A stretch of 64,000 nucleotides of DNA from Alicyclobacillus tolerans. Lineage in GTDB: Bacteria > Bacillota > Bacilli > Alicyclobacillales > Alicyclobacillaceae. The DNA lies in the NCBI RefSeq assembly GCF_001447355.1, contig NZ_JXBW01000008.1, positions 62,001-126,000 on the forward strand. Direction: 5' to 3'. Under the pieces are notes generated by a model. It made no database searches and was not told the DNA's origin. It saw only the letters and a list, made by a program, of their open reading frames with translations. Each line of letters opens with the position of its first letter. Position 1 is the stretch's first letter. This document shows, one piece after another, positions 18,672-27,728 of this stretch. Position numbers and translations under genes: made by a program.

Positions 18672-19805
18672 TCATATGAGGTTGCCCTCGCGGGAAATGG
18701 TGCAATGAGCTTGCACGTCGAGACGCGCATGGCTAAACATGTCACCCCAGTGATCGCGCACGAGAAACGCCGCTTTCGGATGCTTAATCATATACCAAAA
18801 GCCAAATCCAACAATATCTGTTTGATTCTCCTGTAGTCTTTTCAGCACATTTAGTGCATTCGCCTTGACGTAGGATTCGATGGCGTCTTCGTACCGCTCA
18901 CTCTCGGCGTTCGTAATGGGGCGTTCGCCAAGTCCTTCAGAAGACGCGAGGTCTGCGCTTACATGGATCACATCGTGCAGGGTCAGCCCGCCATGGTCAT
19001 TTGTGACATAGAAATTCGAGTGGCTCGACGCATTTTTAATGTCAAAAGATTTGTCGCCATCCGGGATGTTCAGGGCCAAGGCATGGATATCGTGAGCGAG
19101 CAAGTTGTAAAAAACCGTATCATCAGGCGTGAGCGCTCCAACCGGTCGATATCCTTGAAAGGCCAGCGTTCCACCGACCTTGATGCTGTTGTCCAGACTT
19201 TCGACGAGGGGCATGTGCGGTTCACGGCCAATCAACTCGGCGTCTCGCCAAAATTCCCACAGGCGCGTCGGCGCCGTGAAGCCGCGTTGCGGGATGGCTC
19301 GCGTCCACATCGATTCGATATAGGTGGCGGGTGGAGAACTGGTGTTGGCTTCCAAGACGGAGCGCGCTGATGACGATGTTGCGACGATTACGGCAAGCTT
19401 GTCAAGCGACTCGTCCCGCATCATCTGCTCCGTGACGCGCATCACCGCTTGTTCGCTCAGTCCTGACTGTAAAACAATGGATTCCATGTTGCCAAGAAAA
19501 AACGATTTGTCATAGGTCGTCTGTGCCCGAGCGAGTGCGGATTGCAACGAAGTCGCTTCGACATAAAAGTTTTTATACGCCTGCGATTCTCCACCTTGCC
19601 TGCCGTCTGTACCAAGGTTCATGTTTTCCGACGCAGGTTTTTCTAAATTCGGTATCTGCAGTGTGAACGCCAGCATGTCGTCGCGCCCTGGCACTGGATC
19701 GACACCGATGCCAATGATTTGCGAGCGCTCGTTAATTTTTTGGTAATCGCCGCATCCTGTCACACCAAAAAGGACGAGGAGCAGCACAGGCCACAGTCGT
19801 TTCAT
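18672..19805 (-). CDS. GerAC-type germination lipoprotein
   Basis: 377 residues. Lipoprotein signal MKRLWPVLLLVLFGVTGCG with lipobox Cys at residue 19, then the Ger(x)C fold beginning DYQKINERSQIIGIGVD. C subunits of germinant receptors are anchored on the outer face of the inner spore membrane, and the Lgt in this window would lipidate it. The start ATG 19805 overlaps the gerAA stop as ATGA. Ends 14 bases before gerAB. Confidence 0.93.
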   Translation of the reverse strand: MKRLWPVLLLVLFGVTGCGDYQKINERSQIIGIGVDPVPGRDDMLAFTLQIPNLEKPASENMNLGTDGRQGGESQAYKNFYVEATSLQSALARAQTTYDKSFFLGNMESIVLQSGLSEQAVMRVTEQMMRDESLDKLAVIVATSSSARSVLEANTSSPPATYIESMWTRAIPQRGFTAPTRLWEFWRDAELIGREPHMPLVESLDNSIKVGGTLAFQGYRPVGALTPDDTVFYNLLAHDIHALALNIPDGDKSFDIKNASSHSNFYVTNDHGGLTLHDVIHVSADLASSEGLGERPITNAESERYEDAIESYVKANALNVLKRLQENQTDIVGFGFWYMIKHPKAAFLVRDHWGDMFSHARLDVQAHCTISREGNLI

Positions 19806-21445
19806 GGCTGACGTTGCCACCACCTTCGCCTACGCTTTGGGGTGGTGGGCGGTGGCGGCCATTTCTCAAGCTGCGGATGGGGGATGGGCACCACCAGATC
19901 CGTATCGCCGGTTGCGTCGAACGGATGCAAGTGCTTTGTGCGCTTGTCCATCACCGTGATGGGCAGACGGATCAAGCCATCGACAAAGACGTCTTTGACA
20001 TAATCGCCCCCTAAAGGATCGACATATGGCACACCAAAAGACTTTAAGTTGCAGATTTCATACAAGGCCCAGATGGTGACGAGCACGACCCCATAAAATC
20101 CAAGCAGCGTAGCCGCTAAAATCATGATCCAGCCGCCCAGGCGAATCATGACGGTGAATTCATAACTGGGAGTCACGAAGATGCTGACCGCAGTCAGCGC
20201 GACCACGATGATCAGAATGTTACTGACAATGCCCGCTTCAACAGACGCCTGACCGACGACCAAGCCGCCGACAATGCTGATGGTCTGGCCCATCTGTTTC
20301 GGCATGCGTAGGGTCGCTTCTCGCAAAATCTCGACGACCGTTTGCATGATGATGACTTCCATGACGGCGGGAAACGGCACGCCTTGCCGCGATTGCGCGA
20401 TTTGTAACGCCATGGTCTTGGGCAACAGTTCCGGGCTGAAGTCGGCAAATGAGATATAGAGTGCGGGAAGCCACACGGCTAGGACAAACGCAATGATGCG
20501 CAGCCAGCGAATAAATGTCCCTTCCCACCAAGAGTGCACGTAATCCTCTTCGGTTTGGAAAAAGTCCTGAAACGTCGCAGGTGCAAGGAGTACGGTGGGG
20601 TCGCCGTCGACAATCACGACCACCTTTCCTTGGTTTAATTCGCGGCAGACGCTATCCACGCGCGTCGTCACCCGCGTCAGATTGAACAGTGACCAAGGAT
20701 GATCGCTAATGCGCTGCTCGATGGCAGCCGAGTTGCTGATGTGGTCGATATGAATACTTTCCAAGCGCTTCATGACGGTATCGACCAAGACCGGGTTGGC
20801 GACGTCCCGAATGAATGCCAGGGCCACAGTATGATGCGAGCGAACGCCGATGGTCCAGCGCTTAATGACCAAGGTATCGGAGCTCAGCAGTTGCCGAATC
20901 ATGCCCAGATTGATGTCGATATTTTCAACAAAGGCAACCTGCGATCCGCGCGATGCACTTTCAACCGTAGGCTGTTCTGGGGTGCGATGCTCCACTGCTT
21001 TCGCGCTGATGACGACGGCCGGTTTGTGTTGGTCAAACAACAAAACCAGCTTGCCCGATGCTACGGCTTCGCGCAGTTCGAACATATTGACCATGAAAAT
21101 GGCGTCGGAGCCGATGAGCACGTGTTCGATCAAATATTGAGACAAGTTCTTTGGCATGCGGCGGGGGAAGCGGTGCGAATGAATCGAGCGCAGCGTGTCT
21201 TCCACCGCACGCTTGTCGCAGATACTCGAATAGAAAATCAACGCTCCCGAAACCCCTTGAACCTCAATCATGCGAACGACATAGTCGTCGCTTACGCCGA
21301 GTGTCCGGGCAAGGTAGTCAAGCGTCTCGTCCAGCTTGCCTGTATAGTCAGGGAAGTCCCTGAAATTTGGTATGTGTGGGGCATAGCGGCCGTGTACCGG
21401 ATTGGTAAACGACCAGCGCTCTGTCAGTTGTTTGAACCATCCCAT
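19802..21445 (-). CDS. GerAA-type spore germination protein
   Basis: 547 residues. A soluble N-terminal half (about 30-300) with RRMPKNLSQYLIEHVLIGSD is followed by 5-6 membrane helices (about 305-480) containing FPAVMEVIIMQTVVEILREA and GLVVGQASVEAGIVS, all characteristic of GerA/SpoVAF family A subunits, which form the oligomeric germination channel. C-terminal tail is basic and Pro/Trp-rich. First gene of the operon; promoter (SigG expected) was not identified with confidence. Confidence 0.95.
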   Translation of the reverse strand: MGWFKQLTERWSFTNPVHGRYAPHIPNFRDFPDYTGKLDETLDYLARTLGVSDDYVVRMIEVQGVSGALIFYSSICDKRAVEDTLRSIHSHRFPRRMPKNLSQYLIEHVLIGSDAIFMVNMFELREAVASGKLVLLFDQHKPAVVISAKAVEHRTPEQPTVESASRGSQVAFVENIDINLGMIRQLLSSDTLVIKRWTIGVRSHHTVALAFIRDVANPVLVDTVMKRLESIHIDHISNSAAIEQRISDHPWSLFNLTRVTTRVDSVCRELNQGKVVVIVDGDPTVLLAPATFQDFFQTEEDYVHSWWEGTFIRWLRIIAFVLAVWLPALYISFADFSPELLPKTMALQIAQSRQGVPFPAVMEVIIMQTVVEILREATLRMPKQMGQTISIVGGLVVGQASVEAGIVSNILIIVVALTAVSIFVTPSYEFTVMIRLGGWIMILAATLLGFYGVVLVTIWALYEICNLKSFGVPYVDPLGGDYVKDVFVDGLIRLPITVMDKRTKHLHPFDATGDTDLVVPIPHPQLEKWPPPPTTPKRRRRWWQRQP

Positions 21446-21598
21446 GCGATACCACCCTTATCCATAGGTGCGCCTTTAGCATGTGTATAATTCTGGAAGG
21501 TTATGCGTGTTGATGGTATGTGTCTGCTCGTCCTAGGCATAACGCCCACCGTCGCATGGGGATGCTATCCGTACATCTGCGGAAGGGGTGTTCTTTCC

Positions 21599-21817
21599 AT
21601 GGCTATTTCAACGATCACGCTGCAATCTGCAACATGTCCACTTTGTGCCAATCGCGTATCGGTGGCCTTACACGCCGTTGCGGGCGTACGCAACTTCGAC
21701 GTCGACCTCTCGGATGAAATTGCGGTCATCACGTACGACGACGATACAGTCGATGATGCAGTGATTCGCAACGTGATCGACGAAGTGAATTGCGACGCAC
21801 ACAAAACTGTGCATTGA
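21599..21817 (+). CDS. Small heavy-metal-associated (HMA) domain protein
   Basis: 72 residues. Ferredoxin-like HMA fold with metal site CPLC (SATCPLCANRVSVALHAV) near residues 13-16; canonical CopZ/MerP sites are MxCxxC. Second half 'VRNFDVDLSDEIAVITYDD' fits the beta strands. Likely a copper or other soft-metal chaperone. ATG 21599 follows GGAAGGGG. No metal ATPase is adjacent, but a Csp-like copper protein lies at 26884-27537. Confidence 0.8.
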   Translation: MAISTITLQSATCPLCANRVSVALHAVAGVRNFDVDLSDEIAVITYDDDTVDDAVIRNVIDEVNCDAHKTVH

Positions 21818-21978
21818 GATTGGCGTTTGCCGCATTTTTCGAATTCGCTTCAAGGAATTTTTGATATACATAGCGAAAGGAGATTTGATCAAGCGAGCTG
21901 GATGAAAGGCAATTCGGACCTTTCCACGTGGCAGAGCTCGAAAGGGTGACAGCGATGGCGGATCGCGAGGAGGAGCAC

Positions 21979-22839
21979 ATGCGGGGGGTAGATGCCACAC
22001 GACGTCAGGCATGGCGACGTCTGTGGCGCGGGGCGGGCCTGGTCATCAGTGGGGCCATGCTGATGGTCGGCGGTTGGTGTATTGGAACCTTGCAAAACCG
22101 CTCCGCCAACGTGCTGGCGGCGACGCCTACAGGGCAATTATCCAGCCAACTGACCACCCAAAAGGTGATGATTATCGGCGGATCCATGGCACACGGGTGG
22201 AAAGATCCGAACAACGATAGTTATCTAAAGCGCGCGTTTGCGGCACTTTCGAATTCGACCGATACGCAGTATGCGTATGATGATCGTACGGTGGTGGGCG
22301 GATCGCCGGTGGGATTGGACAAGAGTGGCAAGTATGCGACCTGGCTGGCCGAGGATAAGCCTCAGATTGTCGTCATTTCTTGGGGCTTGCTTAATGATGT
22401 GTTTGACAAGACTCCGATGGCCGCGTTTAGCCAAGCCATACACGACGAGATTCAGGAAGCGCTTGCGGCGAATGCTGTGGTGATCTTTGTGACGTCGCCT
22501 GTGACCAAGGCCACAGCCACGTACAATCACGCCGAAGTGGAGAATTACATCGCTCTGGAACAGCAACAGGCGAGCTCTTTTGACAACCCAAACATTTATT
22601 TCATCGATTTAAACCACGACATGTCTGTGTATATGGCCGCGCACGGTCAGACTTGGCAGCAATATTACGGCGACAGTTGGCATCCGAACGAGGCTGGACA
22701 CGAACTGGCTGGAGAACTTCTCTTTGACGATTTCATCGAAACCTTTGGCACGGGGCCCATCGAGTGGCAGGATCCGGGGGCCGGAGACACTGCGAACCAA
22801 GGTTCTGGTGGCGGCGGAACTGCGGATACCAGCGCGTAA
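21979..22839 (+). CDS. SGNH/GDSL-family hydrolase, membrane anchored
   Basis: 286 residues from ATG 21979, which follows GAGGAGGAG; ATG 21955 and GTG 21928 are alternatives. One N-terminal membrane segment (GLVISGAMLMVGGWCIG) and an outside SGNH domain: nucleophile Ser in MIIGGSMAHGW (GGS instead of GDS), Asn in WGLLND, and Asp/His in DSWHPNEAGH. The C-terminal Gly/Ser-rich tail (about 265-286) is low complexity. Likely an esterase or O-acetyl hydrolase acting on envelope polymers. Distinct from the pair at 56.7-58.2 kb. Confidence 0.85.
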   Translation: MRGVDATRRQAWRRLWRGAGLVISGAMLMVGGWCIGTLQNRSANVLAATPTGQLSSQLTTQKVMIIGGSMAHGWKDPNNDSYLKRAFAALSNSTDTQYAYDDRTVVGGSPVGLDKSGKYATWLAEDKPQIVVISWGLLNDVFDKTPMAAFSQAIHDEIQEALAANAVVIFVTSPVTKATATYNHAEVENYIALEQQQASSFDNPNIYFIDLNHDMSVYMAAHGQTWQQYYGDSWHPNEAGHELAGELLFDDFIETFGTGPIEWQDPGAGDTANQGSGGGGTADTSA

Positions 22840-22919
22840 CTTGGAACATATGAACAAGCACGCAAACAATATGCTGAATCGAACACCACGTCTGCGGATG
22901 TGGGGAGGAGGCGATTTGC

Positions 22920-23312
22920 GTGCTGAGGAAAGTGTGCAAAGGTAAGCTTCACCGTGTTCGCGTCACGCAGGCAGATCTCAATTACATGGGAAGCATCACG
23001 CTGGATCCGGCTTTGATGCGAGCCGCTCGCATTCGACCTTACGAAATGGTGCAAATCACGAGCCTCGAGAACGGTGTTATCTGGCAAACCTATGCGATTG
23101 AAGGCCAGGAGAACAGCGGTGTTGTCTGCCTGAACGGCCCGCCGGCCCGCCACTTTCAGCCGGGCGATCAAGCCATTGTCCTATCACTAGCTTGGATCGA
23201 CGAAAGCGAATGGGAGGACTTTACCGCGAGTGTCGTGTTTGTAGGTGATCACAACGAGATCACCTCCGTCGTGACAAGTAGGCCCTTTGACGGTTGGCAG
23301 GACGGACCTTGA
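22920..23312 (+). CDS. panD: Aspartate 1-decarboxylase
   Basis: 130 residues. Pyruvoyl-dependent enzyme making beta-alanine for pantothenate. Self-cleavage site G24-S25 is intact in NYMGSITLDP, where Ser25 becomes the pyruvoyl group; Lys9 and the N-terminal MLRKVCKGKLHRVRVT are as in the family. GTG 22920 follows GGAGGAGG. panB and panC are not adjacent. Confidence 0.97.
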   Translation: MLRKVCKGKLHRVRVTQADLNYMGSITLDPALMRAARIRPYEMVQITSLENGVIWQTYAIEGQENSGVVCLNGPPARHFQPGDQAIVLSLAWIDESEWEDFTASVVFVGDHNEITSVVTSRPFDGWQDGP

Positions 23313-23490
23313 TGGGATCGCCGCAGCGCTTGGCGTTGCGGCGCAGAAACTTAGGACAAGCGACAATTGCAACCGCATCTTCAGTATGCTACACTGCTCT
23401 AAATCCGACTTTTCTATTTGGTTTAATGTGTTTTTCGCTTAGGACTTATGATGATTTGGGTACCATGAAGGTACGTCAAGAGGGATGTCC

Positions 23491-24543
23491 ATGGTTATAG
23501 CAGCTTGGCTGATCGCCTTGTTCTTTGCCGCCAACATTGGGGCAAGCGGTACAGCCGCGTCGATGGGTGCGGCATATGGGGCTGGCGCAGTGCGTAAAAA
23601 GTGGGTTGCGTTGCTGCTGGTTGCCATGGCGGCGTTTCTCGGTGCGGTGATTGGCGGGGGAAGCGTGGTCAAAACCATCGGTAGCGGCATTGTTCCTTCG
23701 CACGTGATCACGGTTGAGATCACCGTCATCATTCTGGGTGCAGCTTGTCTTACCTTGTTTGGATCCAACCTGTTTGGCGTCCCGTTGTCCACGAGTGAGG
23801 TAACCGTGGGCGCGGTCGTCGGTGCGGGTCTCGCAATGGGCCACGTGTATTACGCACACCTGCTATTCATCATCGCCGTCTGGCTGGTGATGCCGTTTAT
23901 CGCGATGTGTATCGCATTTATGTTAGGGATTCTGGTTCGCCACGTAGAGCCACGTTTGTTGCGCAACGTAAAGGGAATGGTGCCAGTCCTCATCGCCGTG
24001 CTGGTTTTGGCCGGATGTTATGAGGCGTTTTCGGCGGGGATGAACAACGTGGCGAACGCGGTTGGACCAATGGTGGCATCTGGAATTCTTACGGTACACG
24101 CAGGATTGTATTGGGGAGCCCTCTTCGTTTCCCTGGGCGCTTTGACGCTCGGTAGCAAAGTCTTAGATACAAATGCGAAAAAGATTACGAAATTGTCGCT
24201 GATGCAAGGCATTGTGGTTTCCTTTACGAGTGCGACGCTGGTTCTGGTTGCTTCGATTCTTGGTTTACCTGTGCCGCAGACACAGGCGACGACAATGGCC
24301 ATTTTTGGCGTGGGTCAATCTCATGTCGGGTCGGACATTTGGCGGCAAGGCGTGGTTACGCGCATTCTGAAGACTTGGATTGTGTCTCCTGTGACATCGT
24401 TACTCGTCAGCTATTTGTTGGTCGATATCTTGGCTCGCAATCAATATACGTCTTTATTTATCGCCGTTGCTTCCGTTGTTGTGGCCTTTCTTTATTGGAG
24501 TATGCGCCCGCATACCCGACGCGTAAAGGTCGAAGAAGAGTAG
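23491..24543 (+). CDS. PiT-family anion permease, CysP-like
   Basis: 350 residues, about ten membrane helices with internal duplication. The first repeat reads NIGASGTAASMGAAYG and the second AGMNNVANAVGP, where phosphate transporters have GANDxAN; this matches my recollection of B. subtilis CysP, the PiT-family sulfate permease, so sulfate or thiosulfate is the likelier substrate than phosphate (inference). ATG 23491 is chosen because AAGAGGG abuts the earlier ATG 23485. No sulfur-assimilation genes are adjacent except metA 3 kb away. Confidence 0.85.
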   Translation: MVIAAWLIALFFAANIGASGTAASMGAAYGAGAVRKKWVALLLVAMAAFLGAVIGGGSVVKTIGSGIVPSHVITVEITVIILGAACLTLFGSNLFGVPLSTSEVTVGAVVGAGLAMGHVYYAHLLFIIAVWLVMPFIAMCIAFMLGILVRHVEPRLLRNVKGMVPVLIAVLVLAGCYEAFSAGMNNVANAVGPMVASGILTVHAGLYWGALFVSLGALTLGSKVLDTNAKKITKLSLMQGIVVSFTSATLVLVASILGLPVPQTQATTMAIFGVGQSHVGSDIWRQGVVTRILKTWIVSPVTSLLVSYLLVDILARNQYTSLFIAVASVVVAFLYWSMRPHTRRVKVEEE

Positions 24544-24585
24544 GAAATGGCGTTGCTGGACAGGCCACATTCTCGTTCGGCTATT

Positions 24586-24664
24586 GACAAAATCCATGGT
24601 GATCGGCAAACAATAGGGTTTGTGGAGTTTTTCCATGAACGTAAGCCGATACCATGGATTTGTC
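24586..24664 (+). repeat. Long imperfect inverted repeat in ABC-exporter leader
   Basis: Left arm 24586-24607 and right arm 24645-24664 pair over 20 bp with two single-base bulges; cores are ATCCATGGT/ACCATGGAT and ATCGGC/GCCGAT, loop 37 nt. A TTGACA (24584-24589) overlaps the left arm. The right arm ends 5 bases before the GAGGAGGGG ribosome site of the ABC ATPase gene. It could be an operator, an attenuator or a small-RNA-like hairpin. Confidence 0.7.
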
Positions 24665-24680
24665 TTTGAGGAGGGGCTGC

Positions 24681-25610
24681 ATGCCAAACGCCATCGTATT
24701 GCGAGGGCTCACCAAACGGATTGGCCAAAAGACGATTGTCGACAACCTGACGTTCGACATTCCTTCCGGCGAGGTATTTGGTCTGCTTGGTCCAAACGGA
24801 GCGGGAAAGACCACAACCATTCGGATGATGGTCGGTCTCATCCGCATGACCTCAGGAACGGTCGAAATTGCGGGGCACGACATCGTGCGCGACTATGGAC
24901 AAGCCATCCGCCAAGTGGGTGCGATTGTCGAGAATCCTGAGATGTACAAGTACTTGTCTGGGTATCAGAATTTACGGCAATTTGCGCGCATGACGCCGGG
25001 GATTGAGCCGCGGCGAATCGATGAAGTCGTGGAGTTTGTCGGACTGTCCGAGCGCATTCACGACAAAGTCCGTCAATATTCGTTAGGCATGCGCCAGCGT
25101 CTCGGCCTCGCACAAGCGCTTTTGCATCGCCCATCTGTGTTAATTTTGGATGAACCTACAAATGGGCTCGATCCGGCAGGTATTCGCGAGTTGCGCGATC
25201 ATCTGCGACGTTTGGCTCGCGAGGAAGGCGTAGCTGTCGTTGTGTCCAGTCACTTGCTCAGCGAGATGGAATTAATGTGCGATCGCGTCGCCGTCATCCA
25301 ACAGGGGAGGCTTGTCAGCGTCGGGCGGATCGACCAGATGGTTGCGGCTGGAACAGATGGACTGGTGCGCCTATTTGTCGAGACTGAGTGTGGGCAGGAA
25401 GCAAAGACGGCCCTGATCGGACGCGTGGATGGCATGGCGGATCTCGCCGTAGTCGATGGCGGCATTGAAATGAAACTCCCGCGGGATGTCATCCCACGCG
25501 TTCATCAATTGCTGGTGCAATCGGATATACCGGTCTTTGAAGTGCGTATCGTTACGCAGACGTTGGAAGATCGATTCTTAGAAATGACGGGAGGTGGAGA
25601 CAAAGCATGA
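24681..25610 (+). CDS. ABC transporter ATP-binding protein (BcrA/CcmA type)
   Basis: 309 residues. Walker A GPNGAGKTT, Q-loop region VGAIVENPEMYKYLSG, signature YSLGMRQRLGLAQ, Walker B VLILDEPTNGLDP and H-loop SSHLLSEM. The C-terminal about 80 residues form the extra domain of drug/bacitracin-type exporters. ATG 24681 has GAGGAGGGG upstream. The stop overlaps the permease start (ATGA), so the two make an exporter. Confidence 0.95.
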   Translation: MPNAIVLRGLTKRIGQKTIVDNLTFDIPSGEVFGLLGPNGAGKTTTIRMMVGLIRMTSGTVEIAGHDIVRDYGQAIRQVGAIVENPEMYKYLSGYQNLRQFARMTPGIEPRRIDEVVEFVGLSERIHDKVRQYSLGMRQRLGLAQALLHRPSVLILDEPTNGLDPAGIRELRDHLRRLAREEGVAVVVSSHLLSEMELMCDRVAVIQQGRLVSVGRIDQMVAAGTDGLVRLFVETECGQEAKTALIGRVDGMADLAVVDGGIEMKLPRDVIPRVHQLLVQSDIPVFEVRIVTQTLEDRFLEMTGGGDKA

Positions 25611-26401
25611 TGGGTCTCATCTGCAATGAACACGTGAAAATCTATCGTCGGGCGAGAACTTGGATATTTTTCGCTGCTATTCCGGCCATTGCGATATTAG
25701 GGGCCGCCTTAAAACATCATACGGCCGTTCAGTTGCATGACAAGGAAACAGTTTGGATGTTCATGGATAGTATGGGCCGTGCCGTCTATCTTGTTATCGT
25801 GTTTGCATCGATTGTCGCCGGTGACATTGTCGGCGGGGAATTTGCAGGCGGTACCGTCAAACTTTTGCTTATTCGGCCACACCGCCGATGGAAAATACTC
25901 CTTAGCAAGTATCTGTCCGTTCTTTCGTTCAGTTTTACACTTCTCGTGTTCACCGTCTTCGTCGCATGGCTTGTCGGCGGCCTTGTCTTTGGCTTTTCGG
26001 GAGCGGGTGAACCATACCTACTTTCGTACGGCGGACACGCCGTGTCGATCCCGGCTTCTTCAGAAAGTGTGCGAACGTACGCATATCTGGCCATTCCGCT
26101 ACTCTTGACGTCGACGTTAGCCTTTATGATTTCTACACTATTTCGCAGTTCTGTGGTGGCGATTGCACTCTCGGTGTTTCTGGTCCTCTTTGGCCCGGTC
26201 ATCACAGAAGTGTTGCGCAGCTATGCGTGGGATCGGTTTGTCTTGTTTGCAAACTGGAACCTCGCACCGTACTTTGAGAACGATATGTCGCCTTTGCCGA
26301 ACATGACTCTATCGTTTTCTATCATCGTACTCATCGTGTACTATGTCGTTTTTCTCGCCATATCTTGGTTGTCCTTTACGAAGCGAGACGTTTCCGCATA
26401 A
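25607..26401 (+). CDS. ABC-2 type permease subunit
   Basis: 264 residues, six membrane spans. N-terminal ICNEHVKIYRRARTWIFF and the 'GDIVGGEFAGGTVKLLLIRP' loop are standard for the ABC-2 (NatB/BcrB) class; with the preceding ATPase it likely exports a small molecule, peptide or antibiotic. The 3' end overlaps the convergent gene at 26376-26789 by 26 bases. Confidence 0.93.
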   Translation: MMGLICNEHVKIYRRARTWIFFAAIPAIAILGAALKHHTAVQLHDKETVWMFMDSMGRAVYLVIVFASIVAGDIVGGEFAGGTVKLLLIRPHRRWKILLSKYLSVLSFSFTLLVFTVFVAWLVGGLVFGFSGAGEPYLLSYGGHAVSIPASSESVRTYAYLAIPLLLTSTLAFMISTLFRSSVVAIALSVFLVLFGPVITEVLRSYAWDRFVLFANWNLAPYFENDMSPLPNMTLSFSIIVLIVYYVVFLAISWLSFTKRDVSA

Positions 26402-26789
26402 CGACGTGCAACCACGTGAATACGCTCGATCCGAGCACGGGTGTAATCAGTAAAATGGTGATGTGACGTGGTAGGGACCCGACTAGAAAAATGCCCATGG
26501 ATACGCCCATAAACACGTTCATCGCAAGCTCGGAAAACGCCTCGAGGTGGGCGGATCGCATCGTCAACAAGCCGGCGCTGACGCCCGCTACGCAGGCTGC
26601 GATCCCGCCCACCGTTTTATTGTGGACCAAGAGTTCGACAATCAGTTGCGTCGCAAACGTCAGTCGCATCAACACGCTGTTTGCGATGTCGCGAGAGACG
26701 ACGGCGTCCGCGTCGGCGCTTGCGCCAATCCGCTTCCATATGAGCCACGTTTCAATCAGCGCGATCGGCACTACCATGGCGATGAGCAC
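26376..26789 (-). CDS. Hypothetical four-helix membrane protein
   Basis: 137 residues with four hydrophobic segments (MLIAMVVPIALIETWLIW; GGIAACVAGVSAGLL; VFMGVSMGIFLVG; ITILLITPVLGSSVF). No family recognised. Starts at GTG 26789 with GAGGGGG about ten bases upstream. Lies 94 bases downstream of the Csp-like gene on the same strand, so it may share its transcript. Confidence 0.65.
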   Translation of the reverse strand: MLIAMVVPIALIETWLIWKRIGASADADAVVSRDIANSVLMRLTFATQLIVELLVHNKTVGGIAACVAGVSAGLLTMRSAHLEAFSELAMNVFMGVSMGIFLVGSLPRHITILLITPVLGSSVFTWLHVVMRKRLAS

Positions 26790-26883
26790 CCGCGAGCACC
26801 CCCTCTGTACAACCTATGCGGACGCGCTGGTTAGCATGTCGACAAAGGGGGGCGGTTGGATTCACTCAGTCTTCAACCTTCGG

Positions 26884-27537
26884 CTACATCCACGTGTATC
26901 CCGCGATAAACTTTTCGCAGGCGTCCGCGCAACGTAGGCAACACTGTTTTGCAGACTGCGAGACGGGGTCCGCATAGCTCGCACACTCGTCTGCGCACGT
27001 ACGACATACTTTTGCGCAATAGAGTAGTGCCGATTTCATCAACGGACTCTTGCGAGCGATAACGCGTGTGGTCATCAGCGATACGTCAACCATGTCCTGT
27101 AATAGGGCCAGTTGTCGCCTGCGCAGCGGGGCGTCGGGTTGGCACATGAGCATATGCAGGGCCCGCTCACAATGCAGCATGCAGTCTTTCACGTACTCGC
27201 AGATGTTCAGGCACTGATGGTGCGGATGGGGTTTAAACCATATTTCCTCGATCTCGACCTTTTCTTCCACTACCTCATATTGCACGCCCGGCGCCTCGAA
27301 GCCCGTCGCCATCGGTGGGGCCGAAGGCATCTGCGGTGTGTGAAAGACTACCTCCGCGGGCGAGCTGTCGGGGTCGTCGAACGAGAACGGTGGCATAGGC
27401 GCAATGGGTGTTACGGGGTCGGAGGCAGATGGTGAGGATGGCTCCAAGATTGCATGACTCTCCTGTTTTGCAGTATGTGACGGTGATTCGCTACGCCCAT
27501 GCTCTGCGTCAAACATCCACGGAAATTCACTTGCCAC
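26884..27537 (-). CDS. Four-helix-bundle copper-binding protein (Csp/DUF326-like) with N-terminal extension
   Basis: 217 residues. The C-terminal half (about 108-217) has Cys at helix intervals: CLNICEYVKDCMLHCERAL, YCAKVCRTCADECASYA, QCCLRCADACEKF, the Csp pattern in which Cys side chains line a four-helix core and store Cu(I). The N-terminal 105 residues are Pro/Ser/Glu-rich, probably disordered, without a Tat or Sec signal, so it is probably cytosolic. GTG 27537 follows AGGAGG. Copper binding is inference from Cys spacing. Confidence 0.8.
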   Translation of the reverse strand: MASEFPWMFDAEHGRSESPSHTAKQESHAILEPSSPSASDPVTPIAPMPPFSFDDPDSSPAEVVFHTPQMPSAPPMATGFEAPGVQYEVVEEKVEIEEIWFKPHPHHQCLNICEYVKDCMLHCERALHMLMCQPDAPLRRRQLALLQDMVDVSLMTTRVIARKSPLMKSALLYCAKVCRTCADECASYADPVSQSAKQCCLRCADACEKFIAGYTWM

Positions 27538-27728
27538 GCGTACACATCCTCCTAATCGCGAAGTCATCACCATAGAATGCATTGAACTGAAGTCCTGTGC
27601 GAGTGTCCCGAGTGTTTTGGGCGCAAGGTGAGACGGGGCGATTTATGCTACACTGATACCATTGCGGAATTTGTCCGATTCTGATGTTTTTCGAATCAAG
27701 GCAAACTCAGATGAGAGGTGGCTTCGAC

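Noticed and set aside
27583-27728. SAM riboswitch before metA
   Set aside because: No S-box core or helix pattern found in the 146-base leader.
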